Shown in pieces: positions 1 through 11,755 of a stretch of 64,000 nt of DNA; positions within the stretch are counted from its first letter, which is position 1; the number at the start of each line of letters is the position of its first letter. The notes below the pieces were generated by a model that saw only the letters and a list, made by a program, of their open reading frames with translations, was not told the DNA's origin and searched no databases. Location: contig ML978162.1 of assembly GCA_010015745.1 (NCBI GenBank), positions 434,001 to 498,000 of the forward strand, read 5' to 3'. The DNA is from Setomelanomma holmii. Taxonomy: Eukaryota > Ascomycota > Dothideomycetes > Pleosporales > Phaeosphaeriaceae. A program made the translations under genes and the position numbers.

Positions 1-1
1 G

Positions 2-370
2 AGCTACCACTCTTCGAATTCTTTCTCGCTGGCTGATTGGAGTGCTGGCAAGCGCGAGATTTGGGACGATATATGTACCCAGCACGGCGGCAAGAAAGAA
101 GCGTTCGATTGGTGTACCTGCTGGTTCATGGATTGGGTTGTGGGTAAAGCATGGCCAACTTGGGTGTCGGTTAGCAAGGCGTGGAAGTTTGGATGTAGTA
201 GATTTGATGACACAGTGGAGACTTGGTTCGAGACGATTCGCGCACTTGAGAATGCTGGAGTACTGCCTAAGTCTGGAGAGGTGAAGAAGAGCGGTGGGAA
301 GGGTCAAAGGGGAGGATTGAACGAAGTGTATGAGTTGGGGCTGGATGGGAAACATGTTTACAAGACGTAA
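2..370 (+). CDS. PRISE-like Rossmann-fold reductase, C-terminal fragment
   Basis: The reading frame is open from the window edge to a TAA at 368-370, giving 122 codons of a C-terminus; the 5' part lies outside the window. The visible stretch has an ADW..GKREIWDDIC segment, then a FMDWVVGKAW block and a DTVETWFETIRALENAGVLP ending. That pattern matches the C-terminal region of fungal NAD(P)-dependent epimerase-like proteins of the progesterone 5-beta-reductase (PRISE) group, which reduce enone-type or secondary-metabolite substrates. The Rossmann nucleotide-binding motif is not in view, so the family call rests on recall of the C-terminal pattern only. The substrate cannot be inferred. Confidence 0.5.
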   Translation, partial: SYHSSNSFSLADWSAGKREIWDDICTQHGGKKEAFDWCTCWFMDWVVGKAWPTWVSVSKAWKFGCSRFDDTVETWFETIRALENAGVLPKSGEVKKSGGKGQRGGLNEVYELGLDGKHVYKT

Positions 371-1480
371 AGACGATACTTGAATTGCCTTATTATACGC
401 ACCTCGTGTTCTTGGACCATGTTGACGGGGATTAGGACCTCTTTAGGGCCGTTGGGGTCCTTGCACAGCTGGACCTATTTAGCGTCCGGCGCCACGGTGT
501 TGTACGGTAAATTGAATTGAGACGTTCCTGGATGTATTCGGACCAGAAGTTGGAGCTGCTGGTGTGAGAAGAGAGGAATGTGAAGAGTACAGGAACCGGT
601 GGGCTGAGGGCGAGAGACGAGTGGTACTGCAACCATGGGATATGTCCAAGAAGATGAAAACCTTTCAAGGTACGAGCCATGCGATGTGTTCATGAAAATG
701 AGAATTTTCGAGATGCGGACATCGCTATACCTTGGTTGATGTGGAGTAAAAGTCTGGTACATCCAGACCCTGACATGGAGCAGTGCGGTGTTGGGAGGCT
801 AAGAACCATGGACTGACCTCACGACAACAGGTACCCCGCGTGATTTCCCATTTCATTACAATTGCCAAGAAAAGATCAGTGCGTCTAGCTTTGTGACTAT
901 GATAAATACGGTTCTGGCTATCCTCACAGGACTTCAGGACGAGACTGATTGGAGCGAAAAGGTGCTGAGGTTCTACAGGAAGCTGCAAAACCTGAAGACA
1001 TCACTTCTGATCTGCATACTTATACTGCTTGAGATCTCGATGTTTTCATTACTGCATGTGCCCGTGCTACTCAATGCAGCATGTAACTCTGCGCTTTCGA
1101 AAGACCATATGACAGCCAGAGGGGTATAAAGCTCAACGCCGTATCGAGATACTTGCTCGTGCAGCCATGTAGGTTCCAAGGCATATTGCATACACAACCA
1201 TCCCACAGCTCAAAACAATCGTCATGCACGGCGCACATATCTCCCGATCCAAGTCATCAGGAAAGTAGAAAGAAAGAAAAGCCGTGAACGGCCCGGTCCT
1301 TACGGCGTGGAGGCGACATGTTGCGTGGTTCCCAAGTCTTGTTTATCCGTTTGCGCATCCGGCGCTTAGGCAATTTTGTAGAAGCCGTTGCTCTTCCTTC
1401 CGAATGAGCTGCTCAGTCAAAGGAAGCTGCACGTGCTCTCCCTTCCTAGTTGAGTAACTCCGTTGAAGCTATTGATCGTT
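371..1480. other. Gene-poor intergenic stretch
   Basis: Only short overlapping frames without recognisable motifs, family similarity or a credible intron model were seen. It presumably carries the terminator of the upstream reductase gene. Nothing else is supported. Confidence 0.5.
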
Positions 1481-1489
1481 GCGCATGTA

Positions 1490-1870
1490 CTTCTGCTCTT
1501 CCTACACACTCCCATGCTCTTTGTTCCCACTCCCGTGCTCTTCTATTCACACTTTCACACTCCTATGCTCTTGTATTCCTACTTCCACAATTTTATGATC
1601 TTCTATTGACACTCCTATGTTCTTCGATTCACTGCTATGCTCTTCCTTTCACACTCCTATCCACTCTTATCCACTCTCATCTAGTCCCATCCACTCCCAC
1701 CCACTTCTATTCATTTCTACTCACTTCCATTCACACTCCTATCCACTTCTATTCGCATTCCCATCCACTCGCACTCTCATCCACTTCCATTCACACTTCT
1801 ATGCTCTCACATTCCTATTTCTACACTATCATACAGTTCTAGTCACACCTCCATGCTCTTCGATTCATCC
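1490..1870. repeat. Degenerate pyrimidine-rich minisatellite
   Basis: About 380 bases are made of diverged copies of a 10-15 base unit close to CACTCCTATGCTCTT, shortening in the middle to CACTCCTATCCACTT-like units. The + strand is almost purely C, T and A. Frames through it encode Ser/His/Leu/Thr-rich low-complexity peptides and should not be read as genes. Copies differ by substitutions and small length changes, so the array is old rather than freshly expanded. Confidence 0.8.
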
Positions 1871-3604
1871 TGGAAAATAACGAGAGCTGGAACAAAGCAC
1901 GTTCGAGTTTTTGTAGCCTCCACATAAGTGGCGCAAAACTTTATAAAACGAATTTAGTGTGATGGATGCTGCAGATTGAAACGAGTGGCATGACTTATCT
2001 AGCATGCTCAACACCAGCGCCAACCCCCGGATTGGGCGACTTCTAGCCCAAGATGTCCGTTTAAGTTTCCAACCTTTTCGGACTCCTGCATTTAGTTATG
2101 AAGTCCCTTCGAACAATATCTTTGAGGCTACCTGCGCCGTCAAGCCATTGAGCCTGAGATGAACTTATGATCGCCAGGATCGTGTTTCGATGTACGGCCG
2201 GCGTGCGCACCACAATGCTAGTGTGGTTGGACATGACTTTGGAGGTTGGTGGCGGACTCTGTGTGCAACGTGCGGTAGCTGAGATGGGATCCACATCGAA
2301 CTAAAGGCACATCACTTCAAGGTAGCTCCCAGCTGGCAGGAATTTGAGGCGCGGAAGCGCGAAAAATTGAAGGTGCACTCAGCGTCCTCACAAGAGGATG
2401 ATGGTTCGCGGCTTCTTGCTCCCCTTATCTCTGACTTCCGTGAGCCGTCTACGACTAGGTGAGATATCGGGCCCGGGCTAAGCACAGCTTACGAGAAGAC
2501 AGACGCGCAGTGCAGGTCGTGATAGAAGCTGGTTATTGGGAGAACTAGGAACTTGTAGGGAAACATAGTAGAAGAATGGAGAATAAGATTCAGCGCACTG
2601 GGTGAGAGTCGTGTCCCTCCCCAGGAGTCTGAGAGAGGCAAATGACGTTGGAAACTTTGAAAGCTTGAAAGATCAAAAGTCGGAGACATCCCTGATTGTA
2701 TGAAACCCTGTGAAGATATTCAAGCTGCCGTGTGGTGTACTCCGCTCGAATATTGCACTGCAGGGACGACCTTAACCATGACCATAAGAAGCAACTAGTT
2801 TTTGGCATTGGCCTGTAGATCATGGGTCATTGAAAAGTACATGGCGTGGTGGTCAAGGATAGATGACTGGTACCTGAAGTTGGATTTAGCATCATCGCAG
2901 GGTAGCCCCACAAATTGATCCCTGTCATACCGGTAAGCTTTGCGGCGGAGGAGCTACCGCGACGCGACGTGCAACCAGCCGACAGCTACCACTTGAAATC
3001 ACGACGGGCGAAGCCGAGTTCTCGGAGTCTCCGCTGTCATCATCCTCAATTGTTAGAGGCATTGCATATTCGACGCTAGCTGTTCTTTCTTATCTTGCAA
3101 ACAGCTCCCACGCTGCGCCTGCTCCTCGACAGCCTCCCATCGTGCTTGCCAACTTGGTTGAGCGGCCTGGCACCTCCTCGCCCAACATGATCTGACTTTC
3201 TTCAGGTCATTGCGACGCAGCAACTGCATTCGAGAAAACCCCAGCCAGCCATTGAGCGCCGTCGAACCCTTCGACCCCATCATTCCAACCAACGAACCCT
3301 AGCCGATCTCAACCTTTGCGCCAAACTTCCGCAGATTCCAAGCACGGCTGGTACATAGTTCGGGACAAGGCAATCACGACTTGCATTGCGTGTGCCGCGG
3401 CACCTTCAGCTCAATTGAGCCTTTCACGCCGCGAATCACTTGCGATCCTCAGAGCATGGCAACCAGCGTCAATTCCCACACGCTGCAATAGGAACCTCGA
3501 GACTCGGCGTCCTGCGGTGAAAGCGACAAGTCTGCCCTCGGTCAAGCCTCTGCCGCAGATCCTCGCCGCGCACAACTTGCGCCGCAATCTCCCTGCCTGT
3601 GATC
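1871..3604. other. Intergenic stretch upstream of BST1
   Basis: No gene could be supported over 1.7 kb. Short frames occur on both strands but none shows a domain. The last few hundred bases before 3605 should hold the BST1 promoter and 5' untranslated region; no clear TATA box was seen. Confidence 0.5.
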
Positions 3605-6600
3605 ATGGCTAGCGAAAAGGAACAACCTGAAATGTTCTCAACCGGAATGGACATGTCGCAAGACACAAGGTCAGAATCACAAGGTCGGCGGCGGATGCTC
3701 AGACTGCGTAACCCGTGGGCATTCTCGCCTTACACCCTGATCACTACGTTGTTAGGCCTGGCCGCTATAGCTTTGATGGTGCAGTCATTCTTGACGAAAC
3801 AATTGGACGTCAAAGGCTGCGAGATGGCATACATGCGCCCCATGTACCAAAAGTTCGACCACTTCGACACCGAACACACCCGCTTCGCTGGAAAGTACTC
3901 GCTTTACCTCTACCGAGAGTGGGGCATAGACGAAGAGTTTATAGTCAAAGGCACGCCTGTGCTGTTTATACCTGGAAATGCTGGCAGCTATAAGCAAGTA
4001 CGGTCTCTTGCCGCCGAAGCTGCTTACCACTATCACAACTCTGTTCGGCACGAGAGCGGTGAGGGTATGGGGGAACGACGACCACTTGATTTCTTCTCCG
4101 TCGACTTCAACGAGGATTTCACTGCCTTCCATGGGCAGACATTGCTAGATCAGGCCGAATATCTCAACGATGCCATCACATTCATTCTATCTCTATACCA
4201 CACCCCGGGTCGATTCTCTCGCGACTCACACCTGCCAGACCCGACCTCGGTCATGATTGTGGGTCATTCGATGGGAGGCGTTGTTGCGCGCACCATGGTC
4301 ACGATGCCCAACTACCAAGCAAACTCAATCAACACCATTGTCACTCTTGCTGCGCCGCACGCGAGGCCTCCAGTATCGTTCGACGGCGATATTGTACGCA
4401 CATATAAGGGGGTCAACGAGTACTGGCGAAATGCATATGCGCAGAAGTGGGCAGTCGATAATCCACTTTGGCATGTTACTCTCATCTCAATCGCGGGTGG
4501 CGGACTGGACACCATAGTCTCATCCGACTATGCAAGCACCGCCTCGTTGGTACCCGAAACGCATGGCTTTACTGTCTTCACCTCTTCTATCCCTAATTGT
4601 TGGACGGGCGCAGATCATCTGGCCATCACCTGGTGCGACCAAATTCGGAAGAGCGTTGTGCGAGCTCTGTACGATGTGGTGGATGTCTCACGGGCATCAC
4701 AGACACTACCACGCGCCAGACGCATGCGTGGTTTCAAGAAATGGTTCTTGACCGGACTGGAAGACATCGCCGAGAAGACATTGCCACGCATAAACACTCA
4801 GATCCTCTTGACACTAGGAGAGGAAACTCACGTAGTTCCCCAGGGCGAAAAGCTTGTCTTGAGGAAGCTGGGAAGCTCTGGACAAGCACCGCGTGCACAT
4901 CTCCTTCCAGTACCACCACAAGATTCACAGGCACGAAAACTCACACTGCTCACAAACGAGCATCTGTATATTCCAAGCGAACATGGCCGGCTAGATGTGC
5001 TCTTCTGCAGCTTGTTCCCATCTCAACCTGGGCAGTCAGCTACCCTGTTTGGTGCCTCACTCGACCTCTCGAATGAACAGCCAGGTGCAACGCGTTTAGC
5101 CTGTAAAAACGCTGCAATCGATGTCATCACATTACCCGAGTCGACTGAGCACTCCGATCTTCCCTTCAAGACAGACCAAGCTCCAATCTCGTACCTGCAA
5201 TACGCCCACGAAGACCTTGCAGAATATGAATATGTAGCTGTAATCGACAAGCTTACACGAGAAAATCCGAGCTGGGTCCTCGCAGCATTCAGCACGGCTT
5301 TTGAGTCGTCCGTCAAGATAGACGTTGGTTTAGGGAGTCTCATCGCAAAAGGGGTGTCCCTTCAGCTCCCGGCTCGCCGCCCGCTGACGACAACTGTCAG
5401 CATACCCGCGTTACATTCCAGTCTGCTGGCCTACAACTTACACATCAGCCACCAATTATGCAGTCGAGCTCGCCTCTTCGCACCTCTACTGCGACAGTAC
5501 ATTACCGATGTCTACGAAAGCAAATTCTTCGTCAACGTCGAAGATGCCATGATCAACTTGCACGGCGTCTCACCTTATTTACCGCCTGCACTACACTCCA
5601 AGCCACGGTCCAACGGGTTGTCTATCCAGATATGGTCAGATCCTACTTGCGACACCGGCATGGAGGTCTCTCTGAAGGTGGACATTCTTGGGTCTCTTGG
5701 CAAGCTATGGATGCGTTATCGCATCGTCTTTGCTGCTTTTCCACTTCTGGTTGTTGCTCTCGTCCTGCGGCAACAATTTCGCACATACGATGAGACTGGC
5801 TTGTTCATGAGTTTCTCGCAGGGCCTGAATGAGTGCCTTTGCTCTTCGCTGCCTTCAGCACTTGCTGCGTTGACTTTCCTTTCCATCACCATGGCCAGCG
5901 CCAAGCATCGATCCGACCAGCAACCGCCGCAAGCACACCCAGGAAACTTCACGACATTCATCGAGAATGCGAACCACCAACTATTGCTCGGATCAGACGA
6001 CCCCTTCTTCTGGTTCCTTGTACCGCTCTTTGGTGTCATGTGTGTTGCACTATGCGTTGCCATCAACTACGTTACCCTACTGCTTACGTATATTCTCGCG
6101 CTGGTCTACTCTCTTGTCAGATCATCGAGGCTCCAGACTGCTGAAGGTCAACGGACGCCAGTTACGTTCGCAGTCACGCCTATTAAACAGCGCGTCATCA
6201 CGACGTTGATTCTGTTGTCGTTGGTATCCACTGTCATACCATACCACTTCGCCTATGCTCTACTTTGCATTGTGCAAGTTGCTACCTGCGTTCGTGGCTT
6301 TCGCCTAGCCAAGGAGTCGAAGCTCGATACGAATTACAACTTCTACAACTATGCACATTCGCTACTCATCCTCATGCTCTGGATCTTGCCAATCAATATC
6401 CCGGTGCTTGTGGTTTGGGTACGGAATCTCACCGTACATTGGCTCACGCCATTCTCCTCGCACCACAGCATCCTCTCGATCACGCCCTTCATCTTGCTCG
6501 TCGAGACACTCAGCACCGGCCGAATGGTACCAAGAGCACGAACAGGAATGTCGCTGTTCACGAATGTGTTCCTCTTCTCGATCGGAGCATATGCTGCCCT

Positions 6601-6748
6601 CTATGGTGTCACTTATGCATATGTCCTCCATCACCTTGCGAACTTACTATGTGCTTGGCTGATTGTCATCCACTTCGACGTCTGGATTGTGTCCCCCCAA
6701 GCGCCGAAGCTAATGGACGTATCGAGCGACTTGAAGAAGCAGCCCTAA
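3605..6748 (+). CDS. BST1: GPI inositol-deacylase Bst1/PGAP1
   Basis: Single-exon frame of 1047 aa starting at the first ATG (3605). Bst1 is an ER membrane lipase that removes the inositol-linked acyl chain from GPI anchors, needed for efficient ER-to-Golgi transport of GPI proteins and for quality control. Visible: an N-terminal membrane anchor (LITTLLGLAAIALMVQSFL, about residues 40-58), the conserved GNAGSYKQVRSLAAEAAYHY block, the serine-hydrolase elbow GHSMGGVVART with Ser as predicted nucleophile (near residue 220), a long lumenal region, and several hydrophobic segments in the C-terminal third. The length fits the family. The downstream neighbour is convergent on the other strand. No intron is needed to explain the frame. 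Confidence 0.95.
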   Translation: MASEKEQPEMFSTGMDMSQDTRSESQGRRRMLRLRNPWAFSPYTLITTLLGLAAIALMVQSFLTKQLDVKGCEMAYMRPMYQKFDHFDTEHTRFAGKYSLYLYREWGIDEEFIVKGTPVLFIPGNAGSYKQVRSLAAEAAYHYHNSVRHESGEGMGERRPLDFFSVDFNEDFTAFHGQTLLDQAEYLNDAITFILSLYHTPGRFSRDSHLPDPTSVMIVGHSMGGVVARTMVTMPNYQANSINTIVTLAAPHARPPVSFDGDIVRTYKGVNEYWRNAYAQKWAVDNPLWHVTLISIAGGGLDTIVSSDYASTASLVPETHGFTVFTSSIPNCWTGADHLAITWCDQIRKSVVRALYDVVDVSRASQTLPRARRMRGFKKWFLTGLEDIAEKTLPRINTQILLTLGEETHVVPQGEKLVLRKLGSSGQAPRAHLLPVPPQDSQARKLTLLTNEHLYIPSEHGRLDVLFCSLFPSQPGQSATLFGASLDLSNEQPGATRLACKNAAIDVITLPESTEHSDLPFKTDQAPISYLQYAHEDLAEYEYVAVIDKLTRENPSWVLAAFSTAFESSVKIDVGLGSLIAKGVSLQLPARRPLTTTVSIPALHSSLLAYNLHISHQLCSRARLFAPLLRQYITDVYESKFFVNVEDAMINLHGVSPYLPPALHSKPRSNGLSIQIWSDPTCDTGMEVSLKVDILGSLGKLWMRYRIVFAAFPLLVVALVLRQQFRTYDETGLFMSFSQGLNECLCSSLPSALAALTFLSITMASAKHRSDQQPPQAHPGNFTTFIENANHQLLLGSDDPFFWFLVPLFGVMCVALCVAINYVTLLLTYILALVYSLVRSSRLQTAEGQRTPVTFAVTPIKQRVITTLILLSLVSTVIPYHFAYALLCIVQVATCVRGFRLAKESKLDTNYNFYNYAHSLLILMLWILPINIPVLVVWVRNLTVHWLTPFSSHHSILSITPFILLVETLSTGRMVPRARTGMSLFTNVFLFSIGAYAALYGVTYAYVLHHLANLLCAWLIVIHFDVWIVSPQAPKLMDVSSDLKKQP

Positions 6749-7232
6749 AGAAACGATTCACATGTAGCAACACCATCGGTGGCTATCAAACATACCTTTT
6801 CAACGTTTTCCTCTTTCCTTGTTGCATAGCTTGGGTTTTGGAGTTTATCGGCGTGGTCATTAATGTGCTAGCATTTCCGGCGCATTTCATAAACGTTCTT
6901 ATCGCACTCTCGACCTTCAAGCGGAATGTCTGATTTTGCATACGCTCGCGTTATGATACCCGCTTACATGTCGCAATCACGCAAATGTCTGAGTAATTGG
7001 TTTGGAGGATGGCATGCGGATGTAGCAACACAGCTGCAACTATCGGAGGAACGAGGAAGTTGGAGCCAAGTAGAAGAAGAAGCAGTGGCATTTGTGTCTT
7101 CGATGCTGTCCACCACCTCAGACCCAGATGCTCCCCATGCTGTCATGAAACGGTTGCCTCTATTGGACAGAGACACACCATCATGCAAGAATTGCCTCAA
7201 GAGCAACATCCGTCACAGTACTTCATCCCGCC
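6749..7232. other. Convergent 3' intergenic region
   Basis: Lies between the BST1 stop and the stop of the minus-strand inhibitor gene. A 106-codon + frame at 6926-7246 shows no domain and runs into the neighbour's last exon, so it is not called. Confidence 0.5.
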
Positions 7233-7544
7233 CTATTGTGTCCTGACCTCGCCATCGGCCTCAACGGTGATCTTGTCGTTCGACTGAAGGGTAGAGACGG
7301 CATCATCGGGGATCTTGGCACTGCAAGGTATCAGTCCATGTTGAGTGTGGTAAGAAGGGAGAAGACGTACGTGAAGCCCTTGATCAAGCTGAACTCGCTG
7401 ACGATCTCTCCGCCTTGGTCCTTGACGTGCTGCTTCGCCTTGTCGAGGTCGGAGTCCGAAGCGTCCTTTGCGAGGGTAACCTGAGCAGCATTAATGAGCC
7501 ATATGACGAACTTGCATGGGTAAATGTACGTTGTACTGAGGCAT
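7233..7544 (-). CDS. Proteinase inhibitor I9-type small protein (Pbi2-like)
   Basis: Three exons: 7544-7530, 7480-7371 and 7320-7233, joined by introns of 49 and 50 nt with GT..AG ends. The spliced product is 70 aa and starts MPQYNVTLAKD. The order is a short beta strand, a SDLDKAKQHVKDQGGEI helix, EFSLIKGFTAKIPDDAV and a TVEADGEVRTQ tail, which is the fold of free-standing subtilisin-propeptide (inhibitor I9) domains such as yeast proteinase B inhibitor Pbi2. Members inhibit vacuolar subtilisin-type proteases and help vacuole fusion in yeast. There is no signal peptide, so it should be cytosolic. The first coding exon is only 15 nt, so ATG-to-stop frame searches miss the gene. It is divergent from BMS1. 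Confidence 0.85.
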
Positions 7545-7640
7545 GTTGATGAAGTAAGAGGAGGTTGTGGTTGTTTTGACTGGCTGCAGAGTAGTGAGTC
7601 TGATATGGAGGAAGCACGGACACGAAGTGATTAAATGGTC

Positions 7641-7649
7641 TTTATATAC
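7641..7649 (-). promoter_or_regulatory. TATA box of the I9 inhibitor gene
   Basis: On the minus strand the sequence reads GGTATATAAAGACC about 100 bases upstream of the ATG at 7544. Position and sequence fit a core-promoter TATA element. It sits in the 432-base region shared with the divergent BMS1 gene. Confidence 0.5.
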
Positions 7650-7976
7650 CTAGTGCAAGGCAGTGCAGTCAACAGTAAGACATCCTGCAGTTCTAAAGCC
7701 TTGAATACGCGCAATCTGACGATGACGTGCCCGTTCCAGCCCAGCACGAGGACATCCCACCATGCAAGCCCCACCACAGCGCAAGCCACGGCTTATCGAT
7801 AACGCATCCCTGCAGCAAATCTTAGCGCGACAATTAGCGTCGAAATTTTGGGACTGCGGAAGTTTGCGAGGCGCATTGCTGTCGTTGTCGAGCTCTACGC
7901 ACGACGTCTGCTTGTCGCTCTTTACAACATCGAGTCCCGGTGCTACGTGCACGCGAAGAGGAGGAAAGCCGCAATC

Positions 7977-10900
7977 ATGGCGGATCAAGGCAATCGTCCG
8001 CATCGGACGACCAAGACGAAGAAGGCGCATTCTGGAGGACCGAATCCCAAGGCTTTTGCATTTTCGGCACCAGGACGCCTGCAGAAGACGGCAGCGCGCT
8101 CCCACGATGTACGTCAGCATCACCTCTGACCTCAGCTATGCTAATGTGCACAGGTCAAAGAGAAACGCCTCCATGTCCCGCTCGTCGACCGCCTCCCCGA
8201 AGAAGCACCCCCAATCATCGTCGGCGTCGTTGGCCCTCCAGGCGTAGGCAAGACGACACTGATCAAGTCGCTTATCCGCCGATACACCAAACAAACCCTC
8301 TCCTCGCCGACCGGTCCGCTCACTGTCGTCACATCGAAGCGGCGGCGTCTCACGTTCATCGAATGTCCTGCCGACTCGCTCGCCAGCATGATCGATATCG
8401 CAAAAGTGGTGGACATCGTGCTGCTCATGATTGATGGCAACTACGGGTTCGAAATGGAGACAATGGAGTTCCTGAATGTACTGAGCGCGAGCGGTATGCC
8501 GGGCAATGTGTTTGGCATATTGACGCATTTGGATTTGTTCAGAAAGCAAGAAGCACTGAAGCTACAGAAGAAGAGGTTAAAGCACAGGTTCTGGAGCGAA
8601 CTGTACCAGGGCGCGAAGCTCTTTTATCTCTCTGGAGTGGTCAACGGGCGATATCCGGACAGAGAAATTATGAATCTGAGCAGGTTCTTAAGCGTGATGA
8701 AGAATCCAAGACCGCTGGTCTGGAGGAATAGTCATCCGTACTGTCTGGCAGATCGATTTTTAGACATCACGCCCCCCACGGATATGGAGCAGGATCCCAA
8801 GTGCGACCGCACGGTTGCGTTGTATGGGTATTTGCGAGGCACGAATTTCCCGGCTGGAGGCTCAAGAGTACATATTCCGGGTGTGGGAGATTTGACGGTC
8901 ATATCCACTGAAGCGCTACCGGACCCGTGTCCAACGCCGTTTGCAGAAAAGCAGGGCGAGAAGCTGACGGGAAAGAAGAAGCGCACAAGATTGGGCGAGA
9001 AGCAGAAAGTCCTGTATGCTCCCATGTCGGACGTGGGTGGCGTGTTGGTGGATAAGGATGCCGTATACATCGATGTAAAGACGTCCACATTCGATCCGAG
9101 CGTCGATTATGCAGAACGAGGCCTGGGAGAGCAGATGATGGTCGATCTTCAAGGTGGGCGAAAACTGCTGGGCGAGGGTGACCGGAATTTCAGGATGTTT
9201 GGCGACGTGCCTATCGGTCAGATCGAAGATGACATCGAAGATACAGGTCGAAGATCACATCGGACTGCGAGAGCTGCTGATGCCGACCATATCGATGACG
9301 AAGATCTAGACGGTATTGACAGCGACGACGATGATCTTCAACAAAGTCACAGCGGGTCCGAGGACGATGAAGACGACACAGGCAACTTGCACACAAATGG
9401 CGCCACGAATGGAAAGCTCAAGCTTGCAAGGAAGGAATCGGACAGGAATGGCGATGCCGAAGAAGTCGCATTTGCAGACAGTGACTCAGACCTCGGATCA
9501 ATATCAGGAGACGAGCTCGACTTGGATGAGCTAGAAGAGGGTGACGTGGAGACGGAAGAGGACGACGACGACGATGGCGCGCTGCGATGGAAAGGGAATC
9601 TCCGCGAGAATGCAGCAAAACTACATGGACAGAAACGAGCCTACCGGATAACCGACCTTGCCAAGATGATGTACAACCTCGACCTTGCTCCGGCGGACGT
9701 CACTAAGAAGTGGACGGGCGCTGGAGCAGAAGAGAATTCTGTAGATGACGAGGACGAAGAGGATGGGTTCTTCAAAAAATCAAAGGCAGAAGACTCGGCT
9801 AATGCTGAGGATCGTTGCATTCCGCGTTACGACTATGAAGCGCTGGCAGAAAAATGGGAGGATAAAGACAATATCGAGGCTCTGCGAAGTCGTTTCGCTT
9901 CTGGACACATGAATGGCAAATCAGGCGACGGCGAGGAGGAGAATGACGACGATTTCGAGGGCTTCGATGAGGATGACGAAGGTGACGGGGAGTTTGAGGA
10001 TCTTGAAACAGGCGAGAAATTTGGCGGCGAAGCACCCAAATCCGAAGAAGATGAGGCTGCAAAGACCATCGAAGAAGAGCGCGAACGCAACGCCCGTCGT
10101 AAAGAGGCACTGAAGCTCCGCTTTGAAGAGGAGGATCGCGAAGGCTTCATGAACGACAAAGCAGATGCGCGGAAGGAAGGCGGTCAGGAAGAGGAGTTTG
10201 GCGAGGATGATTGGTATGATGCACAAAAGGCCATGATCCAGAAACAACTCGACATCAACCGCGCCGAATTCGACCAGCTAGACGAACTGTCGCGCGTCCG
10301 CGTTGAAGGCCACAAGGCTGGTTCTTACGTACGCATTGTCCTCGAGAAAGTGCCTTACGAGTTTTCTGCAAACTTCAATCCACGCTTTCCAATCCTCATT
10401 GGCGGGCTAACACCAACTGAGGAGCGGTTTGGATTTGTTCAGATCCGCATCAAGCGCCACAGATGGCATAAGAAGATTCTGAAGACCAACGACCCGCTCA
10501 TCTTTTCACTCGGCTGGCGGCGGTTCCAGACTACTCCCATATACTCCATCTCCGACTCTCGAACACGCAATCGAATGCTCAAATACACACCGGAGCACAT
10601 GCATTGCTTCGGCACCTTCTATGGTCCTCTTGTCGCCCCAAACACCGGCTTCGTCTGCGTCCAAAGCCTCAGCAACAAGACGCCCGGTTTTCGGATAAGC
10701 GCAACAGGCGTCGTGCTCAACGTGGACGAATCGACCGAGATAGTCAAGAAGCTCAAACTCACCGGGCACCCCTACAGGGTTTTCAAGAACACAGCCTTCG
10801 TCAAAGACATGTTCAAATCGTCACTCGAAATCGCAAAATTCGAAGGCGCCTCCATCCGCACCGTCTCCGGCGTCCGCGGCCAAATTAAACGCGCCCTCTC

Positions 10901-11540
10901 CAAGCCCGAAGGCAATTTCCGCGCAACTTTCGAAGACAAGATCCTCATGTCCGACATTGTCTTCCTGCGCGCTTGGTACCCCATCAAGCCTCGTCGATTC
11001 TACAACACGGTCACGAATCTCCTCACGCCACCGAACCCCGAGCAAAAAGAAGCGGGCGAAAGTACCGGCTGGACGGGCATGCGTTTGACCGGCCTGGTGC
11101 GCTATGAACAGGGTTTGCAAACGCCCAGCGAGAAAAACAGCGCGTACCGCCCTGTGGTAAGAGAGACGCGCGTTTTCAATCCCCTGCGCATCCCCAAGAA
11201 ACTGGCCGCAGATCTACCCTTCAAATCACAAGTCGCGACCATGAAACCCCAATCAAAGCAAACATATCTGCAAAAGCGCGCCGTGGTGCTTGGCGGCGAG
11301 GAAAAGAAGGCAAGGAAGTTGATGGATCAGTTGAATTTGATTCGCAATGAAAAGACGGAGAAGAGGAGGAAGAAGCAGGAGGAGCGCAAGGAGGGGTACA
11401 AGCGTAAGGTGGCGGAGAATGAGGAGAAGAGAGGGGACAGGGAGAGGAGGGAGAAGCAGGAGTACTGGGCGAGGGAAGGGAAGAAGAGAAAGGGTGGGGA
11501 GGATGGAGGCGGTGGGGGTGGGGGAAAAAGGAGGAAGTAG
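7977..11540 (+). CDS. BMS1: Ribosome biogenesis GTPase Bms1
   Basis: Two exons, 7977-8108 and 8154-11540, separated by a 45-nt intron (GTACGT..CACAG with GCTAAT-like branch), give 1172 aa, the usual Bms1 size. Bms1 is the nucleolar GTPase of the small-subunit processome and acts with Rcl1 in early 18S pre-rRNA cleavages. Visible: a basic N-terminus beginning MADQGNRPHRTTKTKKAHSG, the P-loop GPPGVGKTTL (about residues 71-80), a long acidic Asp/Glu-rich middle region, the conserved C-terminal block (VPYEFSANFNPRFPILIGGL, then KTNDPLIFSLGWRRFQ) and a Lys/Arg-rich tail ending GGGKRRK. It is divergent from the small inhibitor gene and convergent with the next gene. Confidence 0.97.
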
Positions 11541-11755
11541 AACTTTTTGGTGGAGAGTGGTATTGGGCAAGATATTGTGAGTTGGAGCTACGGGGGATGT
11601 ATGCATTATACCTAGTTCGCACAATCACGTAGTAGCATCAGTGGCGCATTGAAGGGAGTAGTATATGATTCATTTCCAACATCGCTTCCATGTTGCATCT
11701 ATCCACATGAACGGGACTATCACAATAGTTTCGCCCACATTTACCTATCCATTCC

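Noticed and set aside
1450..1842. 130-codon frame rich in Ser, His and Leu
   Set aside because: It is the translation of the pyrimidine minisatellite, not a gene.
6926..7246. 106-codon plus frame after BST1
   Set aside because: Overlaps the last exon of the I9 inhibitor gene on the other strand and has no similarity that I recognise.
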